Origin: Bacteroidia bacterium
Lineage (GTDB): Bacteria; Bacteroidota; Bacteroidia; B-17B0; Aurantibacillaceae
NCBI GenBank assembly: GCA_026415195.1
Contig: JAOAHO010000001.1
Location: 37,349-101,348, forward strand
Direction: 5' to 3'
Length of the DNA: 64,000 nucleotides
The translations under genes and the position numbers were made by a program. The notes below the pieces were generated by a model. It was not told where the DNA came from and ran no database searches. It was given only the letters and a program-made list of their open reading frames with translations. Shown piece after piece: positions 26,792 to 35,639 of this stretch (its first letter is position 1; each line of letters opens with the position of its first letter).

Positions 26792-27967
26792 TTATGATTG
26801 ATTTGAATAATATAAGTAAGCAATAACTTCTTTCATTTCCTGGCTAAGTTCTTTATTTCTTCTGGCCATGGTATTTTGAATGCTTTCATAGAGCTTGTTT
26901 AATTTAAAAATTTCAGATTTTCCGTTTCCGTACCAGGTAAAAGATGGTATGTATTTCGGAGGAAATCCTGCGTCGAAAATATTGCAGCAGATACCCACTG
27001 TGGTTCCGGTGTTAAACATGGAGTTAATGGAGCATTTTACATGATCGGCCATGAACAGGCCACAAAATTGTAGTCCGCTGTCTTCAAAGTCGGAAGTGGT
27101 ATAGGAATAAACTTTGACGTTATCGTATGTGTTTTTCAGATTACTGCAATTGGTATCTGCACCAAGGTTACACCATTCTGCAATAACACTGTTACCGATG
27201 AACCCGTCGTGCCCTTTGTTGCTATAGCCGAACATGACCACATTGTTTAATTCACCTCCTGCTTTGCAGTATGGGCCGAGAGTGGTGGGGCCGTAAATTT
27301 TTGCTCCCATTTTTATTTCCACATTTTCACATGCTGCAAAAGGCCCCCTGATCATACTGCCCTCCATTACCGTGACGGATTTACCCAGATATATTTTTCC
27401 TTTAGTGGTATTAAAAATGCAGGCCTCTGCCTGAACCCCTTCTTCCACGAATATATCCTCTTGATTGCCAATTATGATGTTGGTAGGGGAAAGTGAACCT
27501 GATTTTTTATTGTGGGTTAACAGTTCAAAATCTTTTGAGATTTCTTCGCCGTTTTTCAGGAATATATCCCATTTGTTAATGAGTTGATTGATTTCGGTAA
27601 ACGTATGTTTTTTATTAAAATTTTTGTTTTTAAAATTTTCAAATGTAGAATTGCATGCCAAAATGTTATCTTTATCATCCAGGAGAGCTTCGTTTTCTTT
27701 TATTTGTCGAATGCTTTTTAAAAACGCTTCTGAAGGCAAAATACTGGAGTTAATGAAAAGTTGAACTGTATTAGGAGTGGGAGATTCATAAATACGTTGC
27801 AAATAATCATCAGTAAAAAAGCATATTTTTTCGGGTTTAAGCAGGTGTTGCCATTTTTCTTTTATGGTTAAAATTCCAATTCGAATATCTGCAATAGTTC
27901 TGATGAAGGTAAAAGGTAATAATTTTTTTCTTATTTCAGGAGGGTCGAATAAGCTAACGTAACTCAT
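26792..27967 (-). CDS. GlmU-like putative sugar nucleotidyltransferase with left-handed beta-helix domain
   Basis: 391 residues. The N-terminus (SYVSLFDPPEIRKKLLPFTF, IRIGILTIKEKW) is that of the GlmU-related nucleotidyltransferase family common in Bacteroidetes. The C-terminal half is a hexapeptide-repeat helix (KIYLGKSVTVMEGSMIRGPF, IKMGAKIYGPTTLGPYCKAG) like GlmU's acetyltransferase part. Whether it makes UDP-GlcNAc or another activated sugar is not clear; the classical GlmU signature is only loosely kept. It overlaps the OmpA-family gene by 4 nt (ATGA), so it belongs to the secretion-module transcript, although its biochemical link to that module is unknown. Confidence 0.8.
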   Translation of the reverse strand: MSYVSLFDPPEIRKKLLPFTFIRTIADIRIGILTIKEKWQHLLKPEKICFFTDDYLQRIYESPTPNTVQLFINSSILPSEAFLKSIRQIKENEALLDDKDNILACNSTFENFKNKNFNKKHTFTEINQLINKWDIFLKNGEEISKDFELLTHNKKSGSLSPTNIIIGNQEDIFVEEGVQAEACIFNTTKGKIYLGKSVTVMEGSMIRGPFAACENVEIKMGAKIYGPTTLGPYCKAGGELNNVVMFGYSNKGHDGFIGNSVIAEWCNLGADTNCSNLKNTYDNVKVYSYTTSDFEDSGLQFCGLFMADHVKCSINSMFNTGTTVGICCNIFDAGFPPKYIPSFTWYGNGKSEIFKLNKLYESIQNTMARRNKELSQEMKEVIAYLYYSNQS

Positions 27968-30651
27968 TTTTGAGCTTGGGGTTTGGAGGTGTCCACAATT
28001 TTAAATTCCGTGCGTCGATTGATTTTATGTTCGTCTTCTGAACAATCTACTCCGTTGGAGCATCGGTTAAGCAATTTGGTTTCTCCGTATCCAATGGCTT
28101 TCAAACGCTTTTTGTCTATACCTTTCGAAATAATATAATCAACGGCATACTGAGCCCTTTTCTGAGATAGCTTTAAATTATAAGCATCCCCTGCCCTGGA
28201 ATCGGTATGGGAACTAAGTTCAACATTCAAATGAGGATTGTCTTTCAGTATTTGGATTACTTTATCAAGTATGATTTGTCCGGCATGGTCGAATTTAAAA
28301 TCGTTCAGTTCATAATATATATTTTCAACTATGGTAAGGGCTTCTTTTTGTTGTTTATTTTTTAATTCCAGTACCTGTAACCATGGATCATCTACTACAA
28401 ATTCCCCCAACAATGTTTTATCGGCTTGCAAAATTTTAAATACAAAACTTCCTTTTCCATCGCGCGATAATACTTTAAAAATACGTCCACGATGATCGGC
28501 AAGATAAATTTTTACAACATCTTTCAGACTGGGGTCGTTTTCTTCGGTTTGAAAAACATAGTTTTTTTCAGCATCTAAATTTTTAAATTCGAATTTTCCG
28601 TTGTTACCGGTGTTAATCGTTTTCTTGTCGAGGGGATTTTTTTGATCGTAAATTATAAGTTTTATATTACTAAGGGGAGTTTTGTTCTGATCATACATAT
28701 ACCCCTTAAGGTCCATTATCAAATCTTCATCCGGGGCATACATTTCTTTTAAAAGTGTTTTATCGGCAGGGAGTATTTTAAAAAGTTGATTGTTTTTACG
28801 ATATTCCACAATTTTCAATTCTTTACCGCTTCTGTTGGTAAGTGTAATCTTGGTATTTTCCGAAAGTTCCACATCGGTTTCGACAATTTCTACCATGTAA
28901 GTTTGATTAACGGGCAAAAATTTGAAAGTAAATGCTCCGAATTCATTAGTGGTGGTTTCTTCCACCACGTCACCGAATTCATTTTTCAAACGAATCTTGG
29001 TGTTTTTTAAAGGTTTGGACGGATTTTCTCCATATAACAAATTACCGGCAAGGGTAAGGTTATCGTCGGTATAAAGTTCAGGAATAGCATTTTTTTGTAT
29101 GGGCAAATTTTTGAAAACAAAAGGATGTCCTAACTTACTACTGCTAATACGATGAATGGTTTTCGAGTTATCTGTCATATAGTATCTGGCCTTACCAGAA
29201 TATTTCGGATCGGGATTTTCGATATAAGCAAGATAGGTTTTATCGGCGTCAAGATTTTTAAATATAAAATATCCGTTTTGATCGGTGGTGGTTTCCTGGA
29301 TAGAATTTCCAAGGGTGTCCATGAGGATTAAATTAACGTTTTTTGCAACGTCGTCAATGTTTTCAGTATTCAGAACATACCCTGAAAATTCAATGAATTT
29401 GTTTTTATAAGTAAATTGGTAAATGTCGTCGAGGCCTTTACCGCCCGGACGATTAGAACTGAAAAAGCCCATTGTGTCGTTTAAAAAACAAATTCCAAAA
29501 TCGTCGTATGAACTGTTCAGATTCATAGTTTCGTGCTTTTCGACCAGCCAAGTTCCTTTTTTCTTCCGTGCAGAGTAAATATCCAGTCCGCCAAAACCGG
29601 GGTGACCGGTGGATGAAAAATATAACCAGTCGTCATCACGTAAATACGGAAACATTTCATTTTCGGGAGTGTTGATATCTGGGCCGGCATTCACGGGTTT
29701 GCTCCATGCGTTCCCGTTTTTTTCGGAAAACCATATATCGGTTCCTCCGTAACCCCCAGGCATATCACTTACGAAATACAATACAGTACCGTTTTTATTC
29801 AGGGTTGGATGGGAAAAAATGTATTCATCCTGATTGTGTTCAAAGGGTTTTATGTTTTTTAGGGTTTTGCCGGTATAATCTGCAATATAAATCTTAGGTT
29901 TTTTTAAATTTCCTTTGGAACGGTTATCGGTTCTGGTGAAGGCAGCGGTTTTTCCGTCAGAGGATATGCTCAGGCATGCTTCATGATAATCGGAATTGAT
30001 ATTGCCGGAAAAAGGTTTTAAGTTTTTGGGTGAAGAATTGATTTCTGAATAAAAAATATCGTAAAAATCCCTATCCATGCTTTCATCTTTATTGAAAAAG
30101 ACCAAATTGAACGAACTTTTTTCGGCAGTTAAATATAATTTATTGTTATAAACACAAGAGGTGAATTCGGATTTTTCGGAATTTATGTTGGTGCAATTAT
30201 TAATATAATACTCTACAGGCCTGCTTTGCCAATATTTAATTTCGGCACAGAATTTTTTTGCTTTCTTATAGTTTTCCGATTGAGGATATTTTTTCAGGAA
30301 GGCGTCATATACTTTTGCGGCATTTTCATAATCGCCAATTATTTTCAGCGACATGGCATAATGCAAATAGTCGGCTTCTTTGTTAAATCCGTTTGGGTAT
30401 GCTTTGGCATAATTTTCTTTGGCTTCTTTGTATTCATGCAGTGTATAATGTGCTTCGGCAAGCTTAAGATAAAGCGCAGGATCTTGCTTATTTCTTAATT
30501 CAGCCAAGTAAGATTTTTTTGCTTTCACGAATAACCTTTTTTTCATGTATTTGTCGCCTTTGTGATCCTGGGCAAAAGACGAATAAAGAACAAAAAGTAA
30601 AATGATCGGAAAAAAATTCAGGCATGTCTGTAATTTTTTTATTATTTTCAT
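27964..30651 (-). CDS. OmpA-family lipid/peptidoglycan-binding protein with PorE-like architecture
   Basis: 895 residues, signal peptide about 1-28. Domains in order: tetratricopeptide repeats (about 30-135); a WD40/PD40-like beta-propeller (about 155-415, with FSHPTLNKNGTVLYFVSD, ENEMFPYLRDDDWLYFSS and a closing NRPGGKGLDDIY); three carboxypeptidase-regulatory-like domains (about 421-480, 530-595 and 645-705); and a C-terminal OmpA domain (about 765-885) with HTDSRAGDAYNLKLSQKRA, which holds the Asp and Arg that bind peptidoglycan. TPR, propeller, CRD and OmpA in this order is the layout of PorE of the Porphyromonas T9SS, which works with PorP. It lies 3 nt after a porP-like gene. Three regulatory domains instead of one is unusual. 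It could also be a general OmpA scaffold. Confidence 0.8.
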   Translation of the reverse strand: MKIIKKLQTCLNFFPIILLFVLYSSFAQDHKGDKYMKKRLFVKAKKSYLAELRNKQDPALYLKLAEAHYTLHEYKEAKENYAKAYPNGFNKEADYLHYAMSLKIIGDYENAAKVYDAFLKKYPQSENYKKAKKFCAEIKYWQSRPVEYYINNCTNINSEKSEFTSCVYNNKLYLTAEKSSFNLVFFNKDESMDRDFYDIFYSEINSSPKNLKPFSGNINSDYHEACLSISSDGKTAAFTRTDNRSKGNLKKPKIYIADYTGKTLKNIKPFEHNQDEYIFSHPTLNKNGTVLYFVSDMPGGYGGTDIWFSEKNGNAWSKPVNAGPDINTPENEMFPYLRDDDWLYFSSTGHPGFGGLDIYSARKKKGTWLVEKHETMNLNSSYDDFGICFLNDTMGFFSSNRPGGKGLDDIYQFTYKNKFIEFSGYVLNTENIDDVAKNVNLILMDTLGNSIQETTTDQNGYFIFKNLDADKTYLAYIENPDPKYSGKARYYMTDNSKTIHRISSSKLGHPFVFKNLPIQKNAIPELYTDDNLTLAGNLLYGENPSKPLKNTKIRLKNEFGDVVEETTTNEFGAFTFKFLPVNQTYMVEIVETDVELSENTKITLTNRSGKELKIVEYRKNNQLFKILPADKTLLKEMYAPDEDLIMDLKGYMYDQNKTPLSNIKLIIYDQKNPLDKKTINTGNNGKFEFKNLDAEKNYVFQTEENDPSLKDVVKIYLADHRGRIFKVLSRDGKGSFVFKILQADKTLLGEFVVDDPWLQVLELKNKQQKEALTIVENIYYELNDFKFDHAGQIILDKVIQILKDNPHLNVELSSHTDSRAGDAYNLKLSQKRAQYAVDYIISKGIDKKRLKAIGYGETKLLNRCSNGVDCSEDEHKINRRTEFKIVDTSKPQAQK

Positions 30652-30654
30652 ATT

Positions 30655-31593
30655 TTAAAAAAAGCGGGGCGAGATAAAATTTGTTTTGATTTTATAAAGG
30701 TCATAAGTGAGGCAGATTTCGTGCGAATTCAACCTGACTTTTTGAGCCAATCCGGTATCAAAAGCATATCCGATTTTGAAGCGTTGGCCTGCATAATATT
30801 GAACCAGAAAGCCGGGACCAAACGGATGTCGGTAAATAAGGCCAAACCAAATGACTTTTTTCAGGAAAAAGTTCAGATTCAAATCGAGATTGGAAATGTG
30901 ATTAGAATTTCTAAGCAGAAGTGTTGGAGAAAAAATGAGGTTTTCATTTATTTCAAATGATTTGCCCAAGGTAATGTAAGTGTGATTCCTCATTCTATAT
31001 TTGACGATAATAGAGTTAATACCTGATGATTGCGGAAGGGTTATGGTTTGTTCAAAAACGTTTCGGTCAATAAGATTAAAACTTCCATATCCAAAAAAGA
31101 ATGTTTTTGAACGTAACAATAATCCGATACCCATATTAAATTTGGAAATATTGATATTATTTAATGCCGCTAAAGCTGCTTCATTATTTTTAAATTCCAG
31201 TTTATCGTAGCGGAACTGAAAAAATTGAAAATTTGGTGCGAAGCCTATGCCGAACGTAAGTTTTGAGGATAATTTCAGATTATAACAAAGATTTGCAGCC
31301 AATACATTAAAATCTCTTGCACCAGCTTTATCAGCGATAAAATTTATTCCTGCACCCATTTTTTGATTTAAAAACGGAGCATTTACGGAGGCCATCAGGG
31401 TTCTGGGTGCCCCATCAAAACCTACCCATTGGTTTCTGTATGCAAGGTTAATGCTGCCCATTTCTTTGAATCCGGCATAGGCCGGATTTATTAGCGTGGG
31501 ATTGAATTGATACAATGAATACTGTGGTTCCTGCTGTCCGAAGCAGCAATAGATAACAATCCACAAAATAACTATTCCGTAACTTCTAACCAT
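30655..31593 (-). CDS. PorP/SprF-family type IX secretion outer-membrane protein
   Basis: 312 residues with a signal peptide (about 1-18) and the family N-terminus QQEPQYSLYQFNPTLINPAYAGFKE, then LAYRNQWVGFDGAPRTLMAS, and barrel-like alternating segments to the end. These proteins sit in the outer membrane and serve export or anchoring of specific type-B T9SS cargo. Its start overlaps the end of the giant cargo gene by 22 nt and the PorE-like gene follows after 3 nt, so the three are very likely one functional unit. Confidence 0.9.
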   Translation of the reverse strand: MVRSYGIVILWIVIYCCFGQQEPQYSLYQFNPTLINPAYAGFKEMGSINLAYRNQWVGFDGAPRTLMASVNAPFLNQKMGAGINFIADKAGARDFNVLAANLCYNLKLSSKLTFGIGFAPNFQFFQFRYDKLEFKNNEAALAALNNINISKFNMGIGLLLRSKTFFFGYGSFNLIDRNVFEQTITLPQSSGINSIIVKYRMRNHTYITLGKSFEINENLIFSPTLLLRNSNHISNLDLNLNFFLKKVIWFGLIYRHPFGPGFLVQYYAGQRFKIGYAFDTGLAQKVRLNSHEICLTYDLYKIKTNFISPRFF

Positions 31594-34500
31594 CCTTTTA
31601 TGGGTTTAGAATTTTTATCTAATGTAATAACATAATAATAAGTTCCAGGAATTACGTATTCATTATTTTCCGGCCATTTTCTATCTGTATTATTATAACC
31701 TTTAATTGTTTTAATGGGAATTCCCCATCGAGAAAAAATCTGAACTATATTATCCGGAAATTCATTGATGAAATCGATATGAAAATAAGCATTACTGCCT
31801 CCTTTCACTACGGCCGAATAAGGCTTTATAATACACGGATTCGTAGAGGGAAAAATGGTAAATGTATAGGTTTTTGAGTAGTCATTATATGTACTGGAAT
31901 TACTTTTAAAGAAAATTACTGCCGTATAATTTCCTGCCGACAGATTTTTTAATTCCAAACAATCATCATCCGGGCATAAATCCGAAGGACTCCATTTAAT
32001 TTTATCAAAATAAAAGATATTGGAATTGTAATTGATTTGAAATTGGATAGAGCCGTTATTTTTATCGGAACAAGTAATATGGCTGATAGTATAGGTAATG
32101 TAGGGATATATAGCCTGTATGTTATAGCATGGAGTAGTCGTACTGCAATAGGGGCTATTAATTTGAAGGTAATATGAAGAAGAAAAGGGAGGATAAAATA
32201 CTGTATTGGTTTCATTTGGAATGGCTTGAGCATTTGAACAATGATACCATTGGTAGCTTAATGGTGTAGAATAGGATGGAATATATTCTAAATAACCCGG
32301 TTGGGTAGCTAATGTGGTTGCAGGTGGTGGCATTACAATAAACATATCGTTTTTGGTATGTATACAAACTTCATCAATATTTTCATATAATGCTATAACG
32401 GTAAAAGTATTTGGGTTAACCGTAAATGCGGAGTTAACAGGAATGCCCTGAACGGAGTAATAGAAGGGTGCTACCATGTTATTTAAAGATAGTGTAACCG
32501 TTGAACCGACACAAACGGTATCATTTGGCAAAAGGGTATAGGAATTAAAGGATGGTAGGGGAGTAACGTACAGATTAAATGTGTGTGTGTGTGAACCGAA
32601 AGAGTTATTAGAAATTAAAGAATACGTACCCACCGGGGTATTGGAATTACACGGTATTGAAAAAGTACTTGTTCCACCGGAGTAAATTATATTGCCATTT
32701 GGATCTTTCAGAGTGTAAAGTCCTGTTGAGGAGGGCAATAAGGAGAAAAGAAAATTTGAACCGATACAAACCGTATTGGTTGGTTCACAACTCAGAATTT
32801 GTGTATAGTTTAAGTTAAATTTCATTACAAAGGCATCGATGGAAGATAGAAGCGTGTTTTGATAAGGATTAATTGTATAAAAATTTACGCTATTTATTTC
32901 TCCGGTTAAATAAATTGTTTTACTGTTTTTTCCCACAAAAATTCCATTCCCTTTATCGTTACCTAAATATTTAAACGATTCAGAATATACTGTATTCAGT
33001 ATAGAATCGGTTATAAAAACAGAAATATTGTTGTCTGGAGTGGAAGCATAATTTTGATTAAAAAAAGTCGCTACGGGTGGAAAATTTAGGGATTTAGTGG
33101 TGCCTGTTACGTATACGAATCCATGAATGTCGAAATCAAAATCCGATAATTGATCCCCTCCGATTGAGCCATGATAAGTGCAATGTTTTATATGATGTGT
33201 GCTGTCAAATTTGGCTATGTAAATATCATCGTCTAAATAGGATCCGCTGAATGGTTTTAAAGGATTGCAACCCGAGTTAATGAAATTTGACTTAGTGTTA
33301 AACAAAAGCATATATTCTTTTCTTTTATGACTGTATTTGATAAGCGGAAAACTTTCATCTTCCGATCCGCCTAAATAACCAAGAAAAAAAATATTGTTCA
33401 GGTTAAAATTAATTTTTCCTACAAAAATATCATTATCGGAGTTGATTATGCTGCTGAAATCGGTTCCGTAGGTGTTTACAGTAGGCAGGTTCTGAGCATT
33501 TGTCATGCCCGTAAAGTAGATGTTCCCGTCGTTCGATATTTCAATGCTGCTGATGTACTCTTCATCAAACGATTCATTTCCTCCAAAATAAGTTGAATAA
33601 TATAAAGTATCAAGTGTGATATTAAATGCAGAAATAAAGCCGTCAGTACTTCCATTTAATTGATAGAAGTAAGCATTTTTAACCGGAAAATCATTTGAAT
33701 CTGTTGAACCTCCAATATATATTTTTCTGTTTTTGAAGTTATATTTAATGCAATAAATATCATCATCCAATTTTCCTCCAATATAGGTCGAACGGACTAA
33801 GGCATTGCCTGTGTGTGAAATATTAATAATAAAACCGTCAAAATCGCCATTGTTAAGGTTTTGGTAAGTCATGTTGGTAATAGGAAATTGATCTGAAAGC
33901 GTCCTGCCGCAAACAAAAATGCCTCTGGGGTGTAATAGAAAATCAGTTGGAATATCCGTAGTTTCCCCGCCAATTAAAGTGGAAAATAATAGCTGGTTTC
34001 CAGTTTGATTTAATTTGGTTATAAAAATTTCTTCTTCAGGTACTGCGGCTGAGTATGTTCCCGTTTGAACACCTTCTGGAAATTTGTTTTCATTTGTTGT
34101 TCCCACCACGATTGAATTACCCTTGGAATCGGCTTTGATTTTAATTCCTTTTTCAGAATGCGTGTATGTTGGTGAACTTTTGCTGGTTCCAAGGTAGGTT
34201 GAGAAAAACACGACCGGATCAATAACAATTTTTAGTTTCGGATTATACTTTTCAATCTCAAATGAATAGATATTGGAATTAATTTTTTTCCATTTTGAAT
34301 TTAATTTAATTTGGCCTGATTTGTTACCGATTTGATATACGTTCAATTCATTATGAACTATTTTTCCGAAAATACTGTTGATGGTCAGTGATTTATCCTG
34401 TATTGAGGAATTAGCGCCATCAATGCGAATTTTTATTTTATCAGGTTTAATGCCTTTTTCAATAATAAAATCATATCTTAAATTTCCTTTGTCAAAGTAA

Positions 34501-34973
34501 TACCTTAACGAAATTCCACGATATAAATTATGAATGGTAACTTCTTCAAATCGTCCGACATCCGTTGCCCAATTCTCTTTCTTGTTCCCAATAAAAAAAT
34601 TCATTACTCCGTCTTTGGGTTTATTTTTTGTGGTGGTAATGGTTTTATTGCATCCGAGAAATTCAAACTTGATTCTTTGTCCTTGGCAGATTATAGAGTC
34701 AATTAGATTATTTCTAGTATCATTTTTTTTATTTTTTTTATTATCAATGTAGAAATAATAGTCAAATAGTGCACCGTCTTTCGTTATCCATACTATACCC
34801 CCGGGAATATCTGCCCTAAACAGAACCTTTGAAGGCCACTGCCCTTTGTTTTCAATGAAACATCCTGCTCTGGGGTTAAATGAATTTAAATCTGAAAATG
34901 GAGTTGGATGAGAAAAATAAATACACGGAAAAAAGATAAAAATTACAGCAAAAATCCATGTATATTTACCCAT
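31572..34973 (-). CDS. Giant secreted beta-propeller (SBBP-repeat) protein with T9SS type-B sorting domain
   Basis: 1133 residues. Signal peptide about 1-22; an N-terminal domain with GCFIENKGQWPSKVLFRADI as found before SBBP propellers in Bacteroidetes; seven-bladed-type SBBP repeats (about 255-720), each with a D-GF/FV-element such as DGFIINISHTGNALVRSTYI; then Ig/PKD-like segments with repeated CVGS elements (about 745-900); and a type-B CTD in the last 90 residues (NIVQIFSRWGIPIKTIKGYN, PGTYYYVITL, GWLEVTE). It is predicted to be exported by T9SS and held on the surface. The ligand is unknown. It is the first gene of the PorP / PorE-like operon and is translated ahead of its likely partner. 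Confidence 0.87.
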   Translation of the reverse strand: MGKYTWIFAVIFIFFPCIYFSHPTPFSDLNSFNPRAGCFIENKGQWPSKVLFRADIPGGIVWITKDGALFDYYFYIDNKKNKKNDTRNNLIDSIICQGQRIKFEFLGCNKTITTTKNKPKDGVMNFFIGNKKENWATDVGRFEEVTIHNLYRGISLRYYFDKGNLRYDFIIEKGIKPDKIKIRIDGANSSIQDKSLTINSIFGKIVHNELNVYQIGNKSGQIKLNSKWKKINSNIYSFEIEKYNPKLKIVIDPVVFFSTYLGTSKSSPTYTHSEKGIKIKADSKGNSIVVGTTNENKFPEGVQTGTYSAAVPEEEIFITKLNQTGNQLLFSTLIGGETTDIPTDFLLHPRGIFVCGRTLSDQFPITNMTYQNLNNGDFDGFIINISHTGNALVRSTYIGGKLDDDIYCIKYNFKNRKIYIGGSTDSNDFPVKNAYFYQLNGSTDGFISAFNITLDTLYYSTYFGGNESFDEEYISSIEISNDGNIYFTGMTNAQNLPTVNTYGTDFSSIINSDNDIFVGKINFNLNNIFFLGYLGGSEDESFPLIKYSHKRKEYMLLFNTKSNFINSGCNPLKPFSGSYLDDDIYIAKFDSTHHIKHCTYHGSIGGDQLSDFDFDIHGFVYVTGTTKSLNFPPVATFFNQNYASTPDNNISVFITDSILNTVYSESFKYLGNDKGNGIFVGKNSKTIYLTGEINSVNFYTINPYQNTLLSSIDAFVMKFNLNYTQILSCEPTNTVCIGSNFLFSLLPSSTGLYTLKDPNGNIIYSGGTSTFSIPCNSNTPVGTYSLISNNSFGSHTHTFNLYVTPLPSFNSYTLLPNDTVCVGSTVTLSLNNMVAPFYYSVQGIPVNSAFTVNPNTFTVIALYENIDEVCIHTKNDMFIVMPPPATTLATQPGYLEYIPSYSTPLSYQWYHCSNAQAIPNETNTVFYPPFSSSYYLQINSPYCSTTTPCYNIQAIYPYITYTISHITCSDKNNGSIQFQINYNSNIFYFDKIKWSPSDLCPDDDCLELKNLSAGNYTAVIFFKSNSSTYNDYSKTYTFTIFPSTNPCIIKPYSAVVKGGSNAYFHIDFINEFPDNIVQIFSRWGIPIKTIKGYNNTDRKWPENNEYVIPGTYYYVITLDKNSKPIKGWLEVTE

Positions 34974-34981
34974 ATTTCTTA

Positions 34982-34989
34982 CAAATATA
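34982..34989 (-). promoter_or_regulatory. -7 promoter element before the giant secreted-protein gene
   Basis: On the minus strand TATATTTG is an exact -7 box (TAnnTTTG), ending 8 nt before the start codon. The expected TTTG box upstream is not at a good distance: a TTG lies 13 nt away. If used, the transcript would be nearly leaderless. Confidence 0.4.
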
Positions 34990-35009
34990 ATAATTTTTAA
35001 ATCAAGCGA

Positions 35010-35639
35010 TTAAGCTTTTTTTCTGTTTGAGATCAACATTTTCAATAAAGGCAAGGCAGTAATCACAATTAAAAATACAAAGATGTATCCCAAATAATTT
35101 CCGATTTGTGGAAAAAAATAAACCAGGTAAAATCCCAAGGTTGCCAAAGTACCTATCCAAATAACGGATCCTGCAATATTAAAAATCATAAATTTAAAGA
35201 AGTTCACCTTTATGGCTCCGGCCAAAATAGGTGCAAAGGTTCGAACCACCGGTAAAAACCTTGCAATGATCAGGGCCAAATTCCCTCCGTATTTTTCATA
35301 ATATTTCCTGGCCAATTCTAATCGGCTTTTTTTGAAAAAAAATGTATCTTCTTTTTTAAATAAGGCATCCCCCGATTTTAAACCAAACCAATAACCAAAG
35401 CAGTTTCCAAGTATGGCGGCTGCCATCATCAGCAAAAGCAAAACTCCGAATGGAACTCCCGATAACAACTCCGGCTTCGAACGGCATATAATTCCTGCAA
35501 GCAAAATCAGATTGTCGCCCGGCAGAAAAAATCCCACAAATAGGCCTGTTTCGGCAAAAATCACAAATAATAAAAGCCCGATGCCTCCGTATTGAATAAT
35601 GCTGTTCGGGTCGGTGAGGGTTTTAAGAAATTCAATCAT
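35010..35639 (-). CDS. DedA-family membrane protein (VTT domain)
   Basis: 209 residues with four or five hydrophobic segments. Signature blocks are FAETGLFVGFFLPGDNLILL near residue 25 and LIIARFLPVVRTFAPILAG near 125, the latter holding the conserved arginines. Recent work links DedA proteins to lipid-carrier (undecaprenyl-phosphate) or phospholipid flipping, and earlier work to pH and membrane-potential balance. The role in this organism is unknown. The start overlaps the end of the flavoprotein gene by 8 nt. Confidence 0.92.
   Translation of the reverse strand: MIEFLKTLTDPNSIIQYGGIGLLLFVIFAETGLFVGFFLPGDNLILLAGIICRSKPELLSGVPFGVLLLLMMAAAILGNCFGYWFGLKSGDALFKKEDTFFFKKSRLELARKYYEKYGGNLALIIARFLPVVRTFAPILAGAIKVNFFKFMIFNIAGSVIWIGTLATLGFYLVYFFPQIGNYLGYIFVFLIVITALPLLKMLISNRKKA

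Noticed and set aside
32740..34100. Repeats in the giant secreted-protein gene as a possible CRISPR or tandem DNA repeat
   Set aside because: The similarity is at protein level between propeller blades. The DNA copies diverge, and there are no regular short repeats with spacers.
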